Shown here: one piece after another, positions 1-10,917 of the stretch
Layout of the letters: each line of letters opens with the position of its first letter
Numbering within the stretch: the first letter of the stretch is position 1
Source: Lingula anatina
Lineage: Eukaryota > Brachiopoda > Lingulata > Lingulida > Lingulidae
NCBI RefSeq assembly: GCF_001039355.2
Contig: NW_019775427.1
Location: 55,569 to 114,649 of the forward strand
Reading direction: 5' to 3'
Length of the DNA stretch: 59,081 nucleotides
Translations under genes and position numbers: made by a program
The notes under the pieces: model-generated
What the model saw: only the letters and a program-made list of their open reading frames with translations
Databases searched by the model: none
What the model was told of the DNA's origin: nothing

Positions 1-510
1 ATTTACAAATGAGTTACGTGTTGTACAAAGAACACCCTCTATCCCAACTAGTACAGTACTCGAGTTACATTGTATATCTCATGGGATTCCCCTGCGGGAA
101 TATGGTGTGAGGTTCGTCTGCAAGTACTGGTAGATGACCACATTGAGCAGAAAACGGTATTCCTCCTGGTTTACAGAACTATATACCTCAGGGTCAAAGT
201 GCACTACCACGCTTCATGTAACTACGTAGTACGCAGTGCGAGTGGTTTGGGGACTGCGAGTGCGTTATCCGAGGAAATGTAGCAGTTATTTACGCTTTTA
301 AACTTCCACTGCTAGATATTTTTATTTCCTGCCACCTTCCCATTTTAAAGCACATATAGTGACTATAACCCGCTTACCTGCAAAGATTCTGTGAACAATT
401 CCTCTTCTTCTCGCCCACGCTCACCTTCGCAGTCGAGTGAGACATGCTGTCTGCATTGTTTACATCTCGTATCTGAGTCGAGATGCCGCGTTATTTCAAA
501 CTGTGTCAAG

Positions 511-541
511 ATGGCTGACGCCCGGGGTTCGAAAGTGGACG
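511..541 (+). CDS. possible first coding exon, gene unknown
   Basis: An ATG in a strong Kozak context (gtcaagATGGCT) opens a short frame, MADARGSKVDG, that runs into a donor-like ggtgaat at 541-547. The surrounding 390-540 is less AT-rich than its neighbourhood, as at a promoter or 5' exon. I found no following exon in the next 5 kb, so the gene could be spurious or its other exons may lie far away. It rests only on start context and donor. Confidence 0.2.
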
Positions 542-692
542 GTGAATATGATTCTTTTTTTTTCGATATTGATTAAGGCCATTTACCTGCCATTTTATGC
601 TTTACCCATAGCAATTGTTCTCAGATAAGTTAAATAAGAAGCAATCCATGCACTAAAAAGGCGTTTTTAATCCTATTTTTTGTCCCTTTAAC

Positions 693-861
693 ATACGACA
701 GTTTAAACAAAACCAGTCTGCAAGGCTTGCTTTGATTTGGCGTTAACCTGACTGGATGAACACTGCGAAGTAGAAACAGGCTTTACTTAGCTTTACTTAA
801 TATACGACAGTTTAAACAAAACCAGTCTGCAAGGCTTGCTTTGATTTAGCGTTAACCTGAC
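693..861. repeat. 60-bp direct repeat pair
   Basis: The 60 bases at 693-752 recur at 802-861 with one mismatch (tttggcg versus tttagcg), 109 bases apart. The copies are too similar to be old, suggesting a recent local duplication. Confidence 0.85.
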
Positions 862-3800
862 ACTGGTTTTGAAAGAACAAATATAAATATGTTGGATGGA
901 TTAAATCACCGACTTCGTTATAATTTAACTAAATGTGTTCATTTACACAGTAACACAGATAATATTTATAAGTTGTCTGTCGTTCAGCACGCATTATAGG
1001 CGGGTAGCTAAACAGTGACAATGATCACAGTAATTGTATAGGCATCGTTTAAGCTTGTTCGAGAGGTCCGTTTTTCATATAAAGCATGGACATAACATGG
1101 ACTTATTATGTCCATGTATAAAGTAATAAAAGGGCCATTAAATAGCCTAATTTTCATAAGAATTTTCAGTGTTTAAATTGTTTGTTTTTATTTGCTTCAT
1201 TTTACAGATTATTGCTTGCTGAAAATTTGATAAAATATAGGACAATTTAAGGACAATTAACTTTCTGTAAAAATTATCCAGCGTTTGTATTAATTTAAAC
1301 AAAACTTTATTAAACTTTCTTTAAAATAATGCAATTGTTCTTCATGTACTCATACACATTGTAAATTGAATATGTAGACCCTCCTCCCATGTAAAACGCT
1401 TCTAATATATACCCTGTATCCTTTTTTCTCTTCAGACAGACACAATAGAGAATGTGGTCAAACCAAAAATGATTTTTGGCAAACAGATAACAGATTCATC
1501 AGTATGAATAAAAGGAAACACTTCACTTTTTTCTTCTGTTTTTTTCCTGTCTCAGTGAAAACTTAAATACCCCTAGGATGCTACGTGGGTCAAGCGTTCC
1601 AAAGTAACACGTACCAGTATCAGTATTCTTCAACAAAAAAGTTAGAAACAATAGTATCTGCAATGCAGTAAAATTTGAAAGAAAGACAGAAGACAAAGGC
1701 CACTCTCACATCAGGTTTTTTTCCCTGTCATTATTTTATATAAGGAGTCCGCTAGTCCTCTGATTTTCTCTCCTACTTTTTTTTTCATCACTACATTCTT
1801 ATTTCACCTACAGGTGTTATTATAATATCTCTTAAATAAGAATAAAGCAAAAATGAGTATAATATCGCATAGTTTTGTGAAGGGATCACTATAACATATT
1901 TTTTCTTAGGACGGGACTGAACCCGATCTCAATCAACAGCCCACAAAGCACATACCAACATTTCAACATTCCGTTTGAGAAAGTTCATTTCAAAAAAAGG
2001 ATTTGTACAAATTTCGAGTGTTGGTAGTAAATGCTTTCAATCTTTAAGTTGATCTTTGAAATAAAATTACATAAACTGTGATAATTTTGAGCCTTACAGC
2101 AGTATTGTTATATGCGTGCTGATGTCTCTGTCATTATCGGTATTCATCGGACATACATAAAAGCAGACAATGGAAGAGGAAGTGACAAAAGAGTAGGAAA
2201 CTATCAATGCTGTCATGAGCCAGCACTATTGTCCCTGAATTAAAGACAGGCAATGGTTATCTGTAACTACCTCTGGTTGAAGAGAATGAGGTGAGAAATC
2301 GACCACCAATTACTGTGGCCAGAAACTTCGTTATTAACCTAATTTGCCTTCTCCACCTAGATCTCGATGCCCAGTCTATAACGATGCAAATATTTACGTC
2401 TGTGACCACATTCTGTACACCGCAACGTATACCAAATAATATACATACATTGTGAACAAATCTATAACAAATATATATATAAAATGCAACTGTCACACGC
2501 ATGAGATGGACAGTGAATTGTTCAACTATTCGAGGATAAAACCACCTAACTTAACGCACTTCATGACAAAGAACGTTCACACAAAAGGAAATGACAAGAT
2601 TATAAAAACAATTACGAAACGCCACCCTTACAATACATATCAAAACAATTTTGTAATTATTTACAAGGGGGTGAAGGATGCGAACATTCTTTGTATCTAT
2701 ATTTATAACAAATGTTTCACTGCCACCCCCTTACCCTGTACACACAGCAGCTACCACTCATATTTGTGTAGTGAAGATGGCTGAGATAGCATATATGAAC
2801 TGATGCAGAGCTTATTTCTGTTTTAGGAAAGTGATCTTAGTTTTGTACTGCGTTTTGTACTGTTTACTAAACTAGTAATTAACCAGTGAGTGGTTGGTTA
2901 AGAGTGCAATTAGCTCGTTACTAACAAAGAGCTGCAACTCTTGTTTACGTGTCAGGGCGGCTACGACTTCTATCAACTTGTGTCGCTGAAAATAATCAAA
3001 ACAAAGTCTAGCAACACACGCATGTTAACACATTTTTGAGAAAAAGTGCATATAAACTTCACGAGCTACACAAAACCTAATCTATGCCTATACACAAGTT
3101 AAAATCAACCACCCTTTACATAAACCCCGCGAGCAAATCTGTTGGTACACGTATTAGTGCGGTTTCAGGAAAGTCATCTACTGCATTTTGTGATGTTAAG
3201 TAAACTAGTAATTAACCAGCGAGGGGTAGGTTAAGGATCAGGGGCGTAACCTGACCTTTTAGAACTGTAAGCACAGATTTTCAAAATTCCCAGGTACAGT
3301 TAAATGTAAATTAAGAATAAAATAAATTCGCCAAATATCATAGCTCAGTTTTCACCAGTAATAAAATCATCAGTTAAAATTAAATACATTGCAGCTATTC
3401 AATTAAGTTCCATTACATCATTTCACCCAGAACCAAGCCTTTTTTCTAGGATTGGGATACAGGCTGTCCAAAATGGGGTGGGAGTGTAATAAAGTGAAAA
3501 AATATTTTATAAAATAATAAATTTCAATGGGAAGGGAAGGTTAATAACAATCGCTGACACTCTTTTGCGAACCAATTCCCATGAATGAATATGAAAATTG
3601 CCTTTTCGTCTCGCTTAGATGGAGAACGATCTCCGGCTGACGATCTTCCGCAAATGGAAGCTATTGAACGGATATGAGAATTGCATTATCGTTTCGCTCA
3701 TACGAATAATTAAAATGACTGCAATCTTATAACCCTACTGCGGTGTATCATGGTGTACGACTAGACAAATTATGAAAATTTATGCAGTTTTGATACATAC

Positions 3801-6286
3801 ACTATTTATTTCAAAATTGAAATTAAATACCTTGACAATGATGTAATTATAACTGTTAAATTTCTTAATTTTATAGTGCATCAAATTGAATAAACACGAG
3901 TCAGGAAAGATAGTGCGTGATTTTTACTAGCGTGTTTCGCAACAGCAAAATGTTCGTCATTTGAAATGTAAAAAAAGTATTATAAAAAGGCGGGATTATT
4001 CAAGGACTTTCAGTTATTATCTTTTTCTTCGTGGTTATTCAACAGTATAAGGCAATTTGAGAGCATTTAACTCGAGAAATACGCGACGCAATCCGCGGGC
4101 TGCTATTGTTCTGACTCACAAAGGCCGGTATTTTCACCCCGCTCACCCCATCGGGTTTATCACCCTGTTTATCTTAATGAAAGTGCAGGAGTACTTTTCT
4201 ATTGATGATGGTGTCCTGCTCACAGTGGGTGGCTAAAAGCAAGCTGAGTAAATTTAGGCCGAGTTAGAGTAGTATTTATCGCTGCTGGGTCCCAACGGCT
4301 TAAGGTTTAAATCCCTATAATTAACGAACCGATAATAGTCGTTTAACTACCATAAGGATTATAAACCAAGGCTATTAAAGTGTCCTCGAAATTACTCCTG
4401 TAACTGTAGATTGTCCTTGCACCTCTGTCAATGCACCTCATTTAATTTCAATTTTATAATACAAGTATAGTATAAGTAATATATTCTTTCCTTATTCCTC
4501 GTTCATTATCATTCATGTTTTATAAATAGTTGAATGCAGTACGTTTATAAATAAATTATACATTTATAAATTAATGCAATAAGAATTTTTTGAGACAGAT
4601 TGATGCTGACGCTCATGCATGTCAATCAAACAAACAATACTTAGTTCAATTTTTGACTGCGGAAATTTCATATTGGATGAAATAACTGTTAACAAATTTA
4701 ACTAGCAAATTGTAAGCAACACAAAAATCATAATCAGCTGCGCGTGCCAAACTAGTGAACAAAAGGACAGTTCGCTACGCGTGGCACGCGTTAGCATAGG
4801 TTCTAACCTCTTAAAGCTATAATCCTATCGCCGCAACAGACAATGGGGACCTTTTGGCTGATGTATCCTGCTGTTAATTACACCTAGTTACAGCGGATTG
4901 TCTTGTCGCGCTGGACCACAGAAACCGGTGTCATGGGGTTCACTTGTCTTAAGTATTGTGTTATTCCANGTTTATGCTAAAAATCTGACAATATCGCAAT
5001 TTTTAATATAAAATTTAGGTTCAAACATAGCCAATGATGTTTTGTAAATAAGAACTTGCAAACTTATATATTAATTTAGAAAAATAGACGTAATTTTGAT
5101 AGCGGAAGCATATTCTGTCAGGGGTGGAATATTTTCATGACTAGCGGGATGGACGAGATCAGGGGTAATCCTAGAATGGGGTGAGAAACGTCCATTGTTC
5201 TCGTCAGCGAGGCTGGCTTTTTTCAGAGTATGTACGCACAGACAGAAAACTAAGTATTGTGGGAACGTTACTAATGAAGCCACTGGTAGTACTAGTAGAT
5301 ATCAGCCTGTAGTCTTGAACAAGCACCTCGATGACGAGTGAACAGTTATCAAAAACAAAAGACCCAGGTGTGGTAGTTCAACTACTGTTCATGCGTGCCA
5401 AACCAAATTGCTCCTCAAGGTCACAAAACAATATCCGGTACTGACGGCTAGGCTCGTCTTAATCATATAAGTAGCGCGTTTCCACCCCCTGACGAGATTG
5501 AGGGAGTCGTCTGTCGCCATGCAATGTTGTTGTATTCATACGACTCCTACTTGACGAAAACGAGGCGCAATACCGGGATGACAGGTAGGCTTACAGAATT
5601 TGTGATGGGGTATGATACTCTGTAATGCGATCTGACACACACCTTGAAAACGGGTAGTGTGGTCTGATATACCGGTTTATTCTGGATCGGTAGGTGCAGA
5701 GTCTGGTAGTTGGGTAGGCCTGCTCAAGCAACAAAATAAAAACATACCATAAAATCTAAGGAGGATAAAGCATAATAAATACTGGATAAAGTCAAAAGTT
5801 AACATAAAATTCCAAAAGAAATTGGGGCCTCATATAAAGGCAAGCAAACAATAAAGAAAGCAAAAGTATTAGGTTATATATTTGTATGAGACATTAGTTG
5901 AACTGCTATTACAAACCTGACTTTATATATAAATACCTAAAAAAATAAAGAAAAAAATTAAAAAAAAAATTTGTAATGAATAAATAGATTAACAAATGAA
6001 GGTATGAAAAAGGGAAAGGTGACATTTACCACTGAGGGAAAAACATTGCAAGTGCGTGAAGAAATTCTGCATGAATGGTTAAATAAGCTACAAAATGCAA
6101 ATGCAATCTGAATTTAAGGTGTAATAATCAATTAATGTTACTTCTTTATATATCTATGAGTGCTGATGGAGTATATTAACCAGTGTAATGTCTAAGGACA
6201 ATATTACCTACACTGACTTTGAATGTGCAGTTTTATTATACTGTATATATTGTATATATTGTATATATCCTTAGTTAGTGAGATTC
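862..6286. other. gene-poor interval
   Basis: No exon with convincing splice sites and protein-like composition was found on either strand. Scattered open frames are short and AT-driven. Degenerate repeats are present: 2820-2908 resembles 3165-3235 (shared core taaactagtaattaaccag), and 3586-3622 resembles 3670-3705. A single N lies at 4969. The minus frame at 5071-5283 is mildly protein-like but lacks an ATG. Confidence 0.5.
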
Positions 6287-6292
6287 TTTATT
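6287..6292 (-). terminator. polyadenylation signal of the VOPP1-like gene
   Basis: The minus strand reads AATAAA about 40-55 bases beyond the stop codons of the last exon. Confidence 0.5.
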
Positions 6293-6331
6293 ATAAATAA
6301 CCTATTGCTAAAGCTACTGTTTTCATTCCTA

Positions 6332-7189
6332 TTATTCTTGCTGTTCTTCATCCAGCCCATTCTGCTGCTGAGGCATCTGCTGCGTTTGCTGTTGTTGCGC
6401 CGGTGGCTGCACTTGCTGTTGTTGCCGTGGTGGCTGCATTTGCTGTTGTTGCACCGGTGGCTGCGTTTGCTGTTGCTCTGGTGCATGGCTGCATTTGCTG
6501 CTGTTGCTCCGGCGGTTGCACTTGCTGTTGTTGCAGTGGTGGCTGTATTTGTTGTTGTTGTTGCGCCGGCTGCTGCTGCTGTCCATCCCCATGTCCACTT
6601 GGTCCACTTTTGACCACGGAGTCGTAGCTCGGGGGACTGGGGAAAGCCTGTGGGGGGTAGCCAGCCATGGAATACTGCGGGTGGTGCATGTAGGCTGGGG
6701 GTGGGGGGTACCCACCTGACACTATCACAAGTAGAACAATAAGGGGGTTGTTATCCAAACATGTCCAAAATTTGATGAAACTCAAATGTTTTGTTTTACG
6801 TAATACAAAGCAATGCAAAAAAATGGATATCTACAGATTTTGCACATTTTAAACAATAATTTGGCAATTTTTCAGCCTATTTTACTAAAAAACAAATGTT
6901 TGGACCATAAAACAACCAAAAAATTTCAATCAATGTTAACAAATGATTCCTTACTAGTACACTGCCACTATCAGTAAATGCACTTATTGACTACTCACAA
7001 GGAGGATAACGGTCAATTCCTGAGTCGAAAGCGAAGTTATTCTGAGTATGGACAGTGTTATTCCTGCCCCCTGCCATCCTGGTCTGTCCTGCAGGCATCA
7101 TGAAGTTGGACTGGTAATATCTTCTCTTGTACCAGTATCCACCTCCAGAACACAGCAATACCATGAGGAGAACACACAGCCTAATGTAA

Positions 7190-7224
<35 letters not shown>

Positions 7225-8748
7225 AAAATTAAATAAATAAATTAGGATTTTTACTTCATTAATGTGCAAAATGGAGATGCAGATGAATTTAAACCAGTGT
7301 ACGTAAGCTTGCTCTATTTTTTTTTTACTAATATACATAATCTAATAATATATAATCTGCTTGTATTACATACCAGGACCAATCTGTTGACAGAAACACT
7401 AAACTCAGGGTGTTGCGACAAGTGTGATTGTGTCAGAAAAATATCTATTACTATGTTAGAGAAGATATACACAATTGCATTAGAAAGGTTGTGCCATAAA
7501 AATGCCATTGTGTTAGAAAAGATATCTCACCAGAAATACCACAATCTGTAGAAAGCAGCTACACTGGCACAGCAATGTCTTCCACAGCAATATTCCCCAA
7601 AGTTATAACATCTAGAAAGATATATCACAAGCTGTAAATTATTTGGCTTCATGTGTAAACAAGGGGTCAATGCACATGGAAATTATTTCGGAAACTGCAC
7701 ACCCTTCCTATAATTTCAAGTATGCCAAAGCAAAATGAAGTTACATTCTTTTTCTCTGTCTGTGAATTTCAGCCAAATCCTTAACAAAACATATCATAAT
7801 TTGACTGATTTTGTAAAATGTTTTAAAATGTATTTCAACATCAAAGCAAAGTCTTGATTTTATCAAAATCACTCAGCTGTTTAGTACCAGTAACATGACA
7901 GTGTAATGCATAAAGTATACAGTAAACCAGAAGTATGTTTTTTTTCTGTTTTCCCAGCAAGCCGCAAACACTCTACACAGTAAAGAAAACTGCATCTGAT
8001 ACAATGTATCAAATGCTGGATTAACATGTCTTTGATACATAACGCTGCCTACAATACTCTTTGTGCACGCCAATAATTCAAGGTCAGAAATAAACAGTTT
8101 CATCTGTCTAATTATACAGTTTAAGTTTTGATACTTGAATCTTCTATAATCTTGTTTTTGAAGTACTCCCTCCAGGTTTTCTGTATTTTTACTCAATGCC
8201 AGGAGCCATGTTATCTGATTGCATTCAATGAGAGTCACTTGGAAGTTCTGTTTCTTCTTCGCAGAATCATAGTTTCATTGGGAACGAGCTGTAAGAATCT
8301 GTATCAAGAAATATGCTACTCATACTTTATACCTACACCAGTGCTCATGTTGTTGATACAATTATTTTACCAGTACTGAGTACATGTACCTGAAGTTTAG
8401 GACCTCGCCATTGCTGGCACTGTAGTAACATGTATTAGCTTCCGTCTGAAAAAAAAAAAAAAAAAAAAACTGATACATAATATCGCATATTAAACAGCTA
8501 TAGAATAATTGATCGCGATAAGCAATGGTAACCGTACACGTTATATAATAAAACGTAAAAATTATACAACTTACACTACCGGTACAGTACAAGTGCTGCG
8601 CAGAACGAATTTTCGTGCCAAGAGAAAAACTCTGCACCACTACATTTAAGCACTGTTCAACATTCATTTAGCAAAGGGTATCAGTGATCGCACTTACCTC
8701 TATAATGTAAAGCAGAAGACTTGTTGTTAACGTGAGGGTGTTCCACAT
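6332..8748 (-). CDS. VOPP1: VOPP1/WBP1-family single-pass membrane protein, five exons
   Basis: Exons on the minus strand are 8748-8698, 8445-8390, 7611-7531, 7180-6999 and 6715-6348, with phases 0, 2, 2 and 1 that join cleanly. Exon 1 gives a signal peptide (MWNTLTLTTSLLLYIIE) with an in-frame upstream TGA. Exon 3 carries the family hallmark YCCGRHCC followed by RLWYFW. Exon 4 completes a transmembrane helix followed by KRR. Exon 5 has PPPPAY and PPSYDSVVK, the PY motifs that bind WW domains such as those of NEDD4-type ligases and WWOX, then a long QQQQ/PP tail. The arrangement of CC-box, RLWYFW, membrane segment and two PY motifs matches VOPP1 better than WBP1L. Family members sit in endolysosomal membranes. 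The poly-Q tail is shifted by a 4-base insert near 6485, so the frame ends at 6348 instead of 6332. AATAAA lies at 6292-6287. Confidence 0.85.
7189..7243. repeat. (AAAT)n microsatellite
   Basis: Repeated aaat/ataa units lie within intron 3 of the VOPP1-like gene, just upstream of the exon 4 acceptor on the minus strand, forming a T-rich acceptor tract. Confidence 0.9.
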
Positions 8749-9092
8749 TATTATTTTTCAGCACGGTATCTGTCAAATACCAATGTTTTCTTCCAGATCT
8801 CAAGTTTTCTCGTTCAAGTGCACGAGAATGAATAGTAGGTCATATCTGCCGATACCATCGACGCATTTCCTCCCCCTGTTTAGTGTTATAAACAATTAAG
8901 ATTTTACCTTAAAAATTGAGGCTAATGCATAAGTCATTAAAATTATAAGCCACAGTACATCTTTTGCTGATATTTCAATAAAGCTTTTAAGTATGAGTCT
9001 CAAAAATGATTCGCATTAATGAAGTATTTTTGTAAGTCGAGTAGGGGGTCATAAATGGGTTTTGACACAACAGGATTTAAAAGGTCAAGAAG
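8749..9092. promoter_or_regulatory. likely bidirectional promoter interval
   Basis: About 340 bases separate two divergent start codons, the minus-strand VOPP1-like ATG at 8748 and the plus-strand ATG at 9093. Each begins a signal-peptide-like exon ending in a GTAAGT donor. A shared promoter is inferred from the spacing; no TATA box was identified. Confidence 0.45.
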
Positions 9093-9149
9093 ATGGCGAT
9101 TGGTGCCGTAGAGATTGTGACTTGGTTGTTATTTTTAACAAACTTAACG
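9093..9149 (+). CDS. candidate first exon encoding a signal peptide, gene unknown
   Basis: ATGGCG in a good context (aagaagATGG) opens a 19-codon frame whose product, MAIGAVEIVTWLLFLTNLT, is hydrophobic like a signal peptide. It ends exactly at a consensus donor (acg|GTAAGTGAG), phase 0. Downstream exons were not found; the following kilobases are repeats and a Harbinger element, so an intron may have been expanded by insertion. The proline-rich exon at 18338 starts in a different phase and cannot join directly. Confidence 0.45.
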
Positions 9150-9676
9150 GTAAGTGAGGCTTTATTTTGTTAAAATGTTAAAAGCACAATGTACAGACCG
9201 TTATGGCGCTAACAACATCGTTTTTAACCGTTTTATGATTGTGTGGTTTCGTTTTAGGCTTTTGTCCATTAATCGGGTACAATGTAAACTGGGAGACCCG
9301 AGCTGTACTTTTTGAACTCCAGTTGAACTTTTTTTCCTATAATCTACATTAAAAGTGCCTGTACAGTCCACATAAATCAGACATAAATAAGACAGCGTGT
9401 CATATTAATCGTCTTTTTAAATAGGCGACGATTCCGAAATATATTCTCTTTCAGCGCCTTGTTATGAAATAAAGCTGAATACACAACAAGTGGAAGAAAA
9501 TCACGATTGCACAAACAATTGACACGGCTGAAACAACCTGTTGTTTAGAATATAACTTACCTTTGGGTTTCATCTAATTCTCAGATGTATATTAGGCATG
9601 GTTGTGATGTGTAGAGCTGTGGTGGTTGTGGGACGTATATATGTACAGCTTAAAGCACCAGGAATTGTTTGCGTAA

Positions 9677-9903
9677 GACCCCATTCCCATAGATTTTAGA
9701 TCGATCTATCCCCCTGGGGAGTCTCACTAGATTGTTGTTAGCTTAATGGTCTTTAAGTGTCTGTCCCCCTCTACTAAAAGCTGTAAGGGAGTAATTAACT
9801 TAGGTGCCCGCTCGGCTCCTGAAAGCTGACAGCAATTTAGTGTGAACCCCCAGGGAGCTAGGTCAATCCATATGGATCACTCTAAATCTGTGGGAATCCA
9901 GTC
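9677..9903. mobile_element. Harbinger-type MITE, copy A
   Basis: Terminal inverted repeats read GACCCCATTCCCATAGATT on the left and, reverse-complemented, GACTGGATTCCCACAGATT on the right. The element is flanked by TAA at 9674-9676 and 9904-9906, the 3-base target duplication of PIF/Harbinger elements. A second copy lies at 19995-20208. A longer imperfect direct repeat (taaagcaccag...) also brackets it. Confidence 0.8.
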
Positions 9904-9906
9904 TAA

Positions 9907-10360
9907 AGCACCAGAAATTATTTGTGTTTGAGTTAGAGGTACATGTACTGGTAGATAACATTTAAGTAAAATGCCTTATCATAGGATATTTGTGCGTGTT
10001 GATGTTTTCTGTCCAGATGACCACGGCATTGTCCTTGATGCCGTGGACGTTGGACCATCCGTACAATGTTTTTGAGGTCATACAATTCCTAGATATCTGG
10101 CCATATGCTTAGAAAGTATTAACACACGCATAAAAAAAAAAAAACAATGAGATCATGAAAATATAAAACAATATTAGCAGAGATGGTCAAAATTAACATC
10201 ATTTTGTCTTGATGTGATTGTTCAGTCTTATACTATGTACCTTCCACTGGAAGGTTATTTTTGCTGGAGAAAGCTGTGTAACTTGCCACTGCTGAGTGGT
10301 GGTTTTGATGCAAGGGGCAGAGATGGTGAAACTTTGACTTGATGTGATTGTTCAGTCTTA
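9907..10360. repeat. local direct repeats before the transposon
   Basis: The stretch around 10175-10231 (gcagagatggt ... gatgtgattgttcagtctta) recurs at 10317-10360. The second copy ends exactly where the Harbinger-like terminus begins. No gene was seen here. Confidence 0.6.
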
Positions 10361-10464
10361 GACCGTATTCTCAACGAATTGAGCCAGGCTTTACAAATCC
10401 TGAGACTAAAAATGGCGGACGTACATGAAAGAAAAACCGCCTAATCTTTTAATAGTCTCTCCGC

Positions 10465-10569
10465 CTCTCACACGCCTCCCCACACGTCGTCCCTGCGGGG
10501 TACAGTAATTAAATCTCGGCTCTGTTCGCCATGCGGAAGCTACCTGAGAAATATTAAGTGCGCATGCTC
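10465..10569 (+). repeat. 105-bp inverted repeat, left copy
   Basis: This segment, running ctctcacacgcctcc to gcgcatgctc, matches 17511-17615 in inverse orientation with about one mismatch. It contains the sequence just upstream of the transposase start codon, so it probably includes the transposase promoter. Confidence 0.85.
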
Positions 10570-10917
10570 ATCAGTTAAACTCGTGGTGAAGAAAGCATGG
10601 CGGCTGAAGGCGATCAAAGGAAAAAAGCTCTTCTGTTCTATTATCTTTCAAAACAGAGACGAAAAAGGAATGAATTGACCCGTAGAGCAGCAATGAATAG
10701 ACTATCTACGGAGATNTTGGCTCCCTTCGCCATGCGGAAGCTACCTGAGAAATATTAAGTGTGCATGCTCATCAGTTAAACTCGTGGTGAAGAAAGCATG
10801 GCGGCTGAAGGCGATCAAAGGAAAAAAGCTCTTCTGTTCTATTATCTTTCAAAACAGAGACTAAATGGAATGAATTGGCCCGTAGAGCTGCAATGAATCA
10901 GCTATATCTACGGAGAT
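10522..10917 (+). repeat. duplicated transposase exon 1 segment around an N
   Basis: About 195 bases starting at the ttcgccatgcggaag box are present twice, at 10523-10715 and about 10724-10917, with a single N at 10716 between them. Copy 1 has an open reading frame from ATG at 10597; copy 2, from ATG at 10798, carries a 1-base loss near 10864 and a 2-base gain near 10905. The N and the indels suggest an assembly join of two read ends. Confidence 0.8.

Noticed and set aside
2257-2784. Two overlapping frames of 81 (minus) and 110 (plus) residues
   Set aside because: AT-driven composition, no motif, no splice context, surrounded by non-coding sequence.
6278-6719. Plus-strand open frames rich in Leu, Ala or Cys (74-111 residues)
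   Set aside because: They are antisense shadows of the CAG/CAA-rich poly-Q exon of the VOPP1-like gene.
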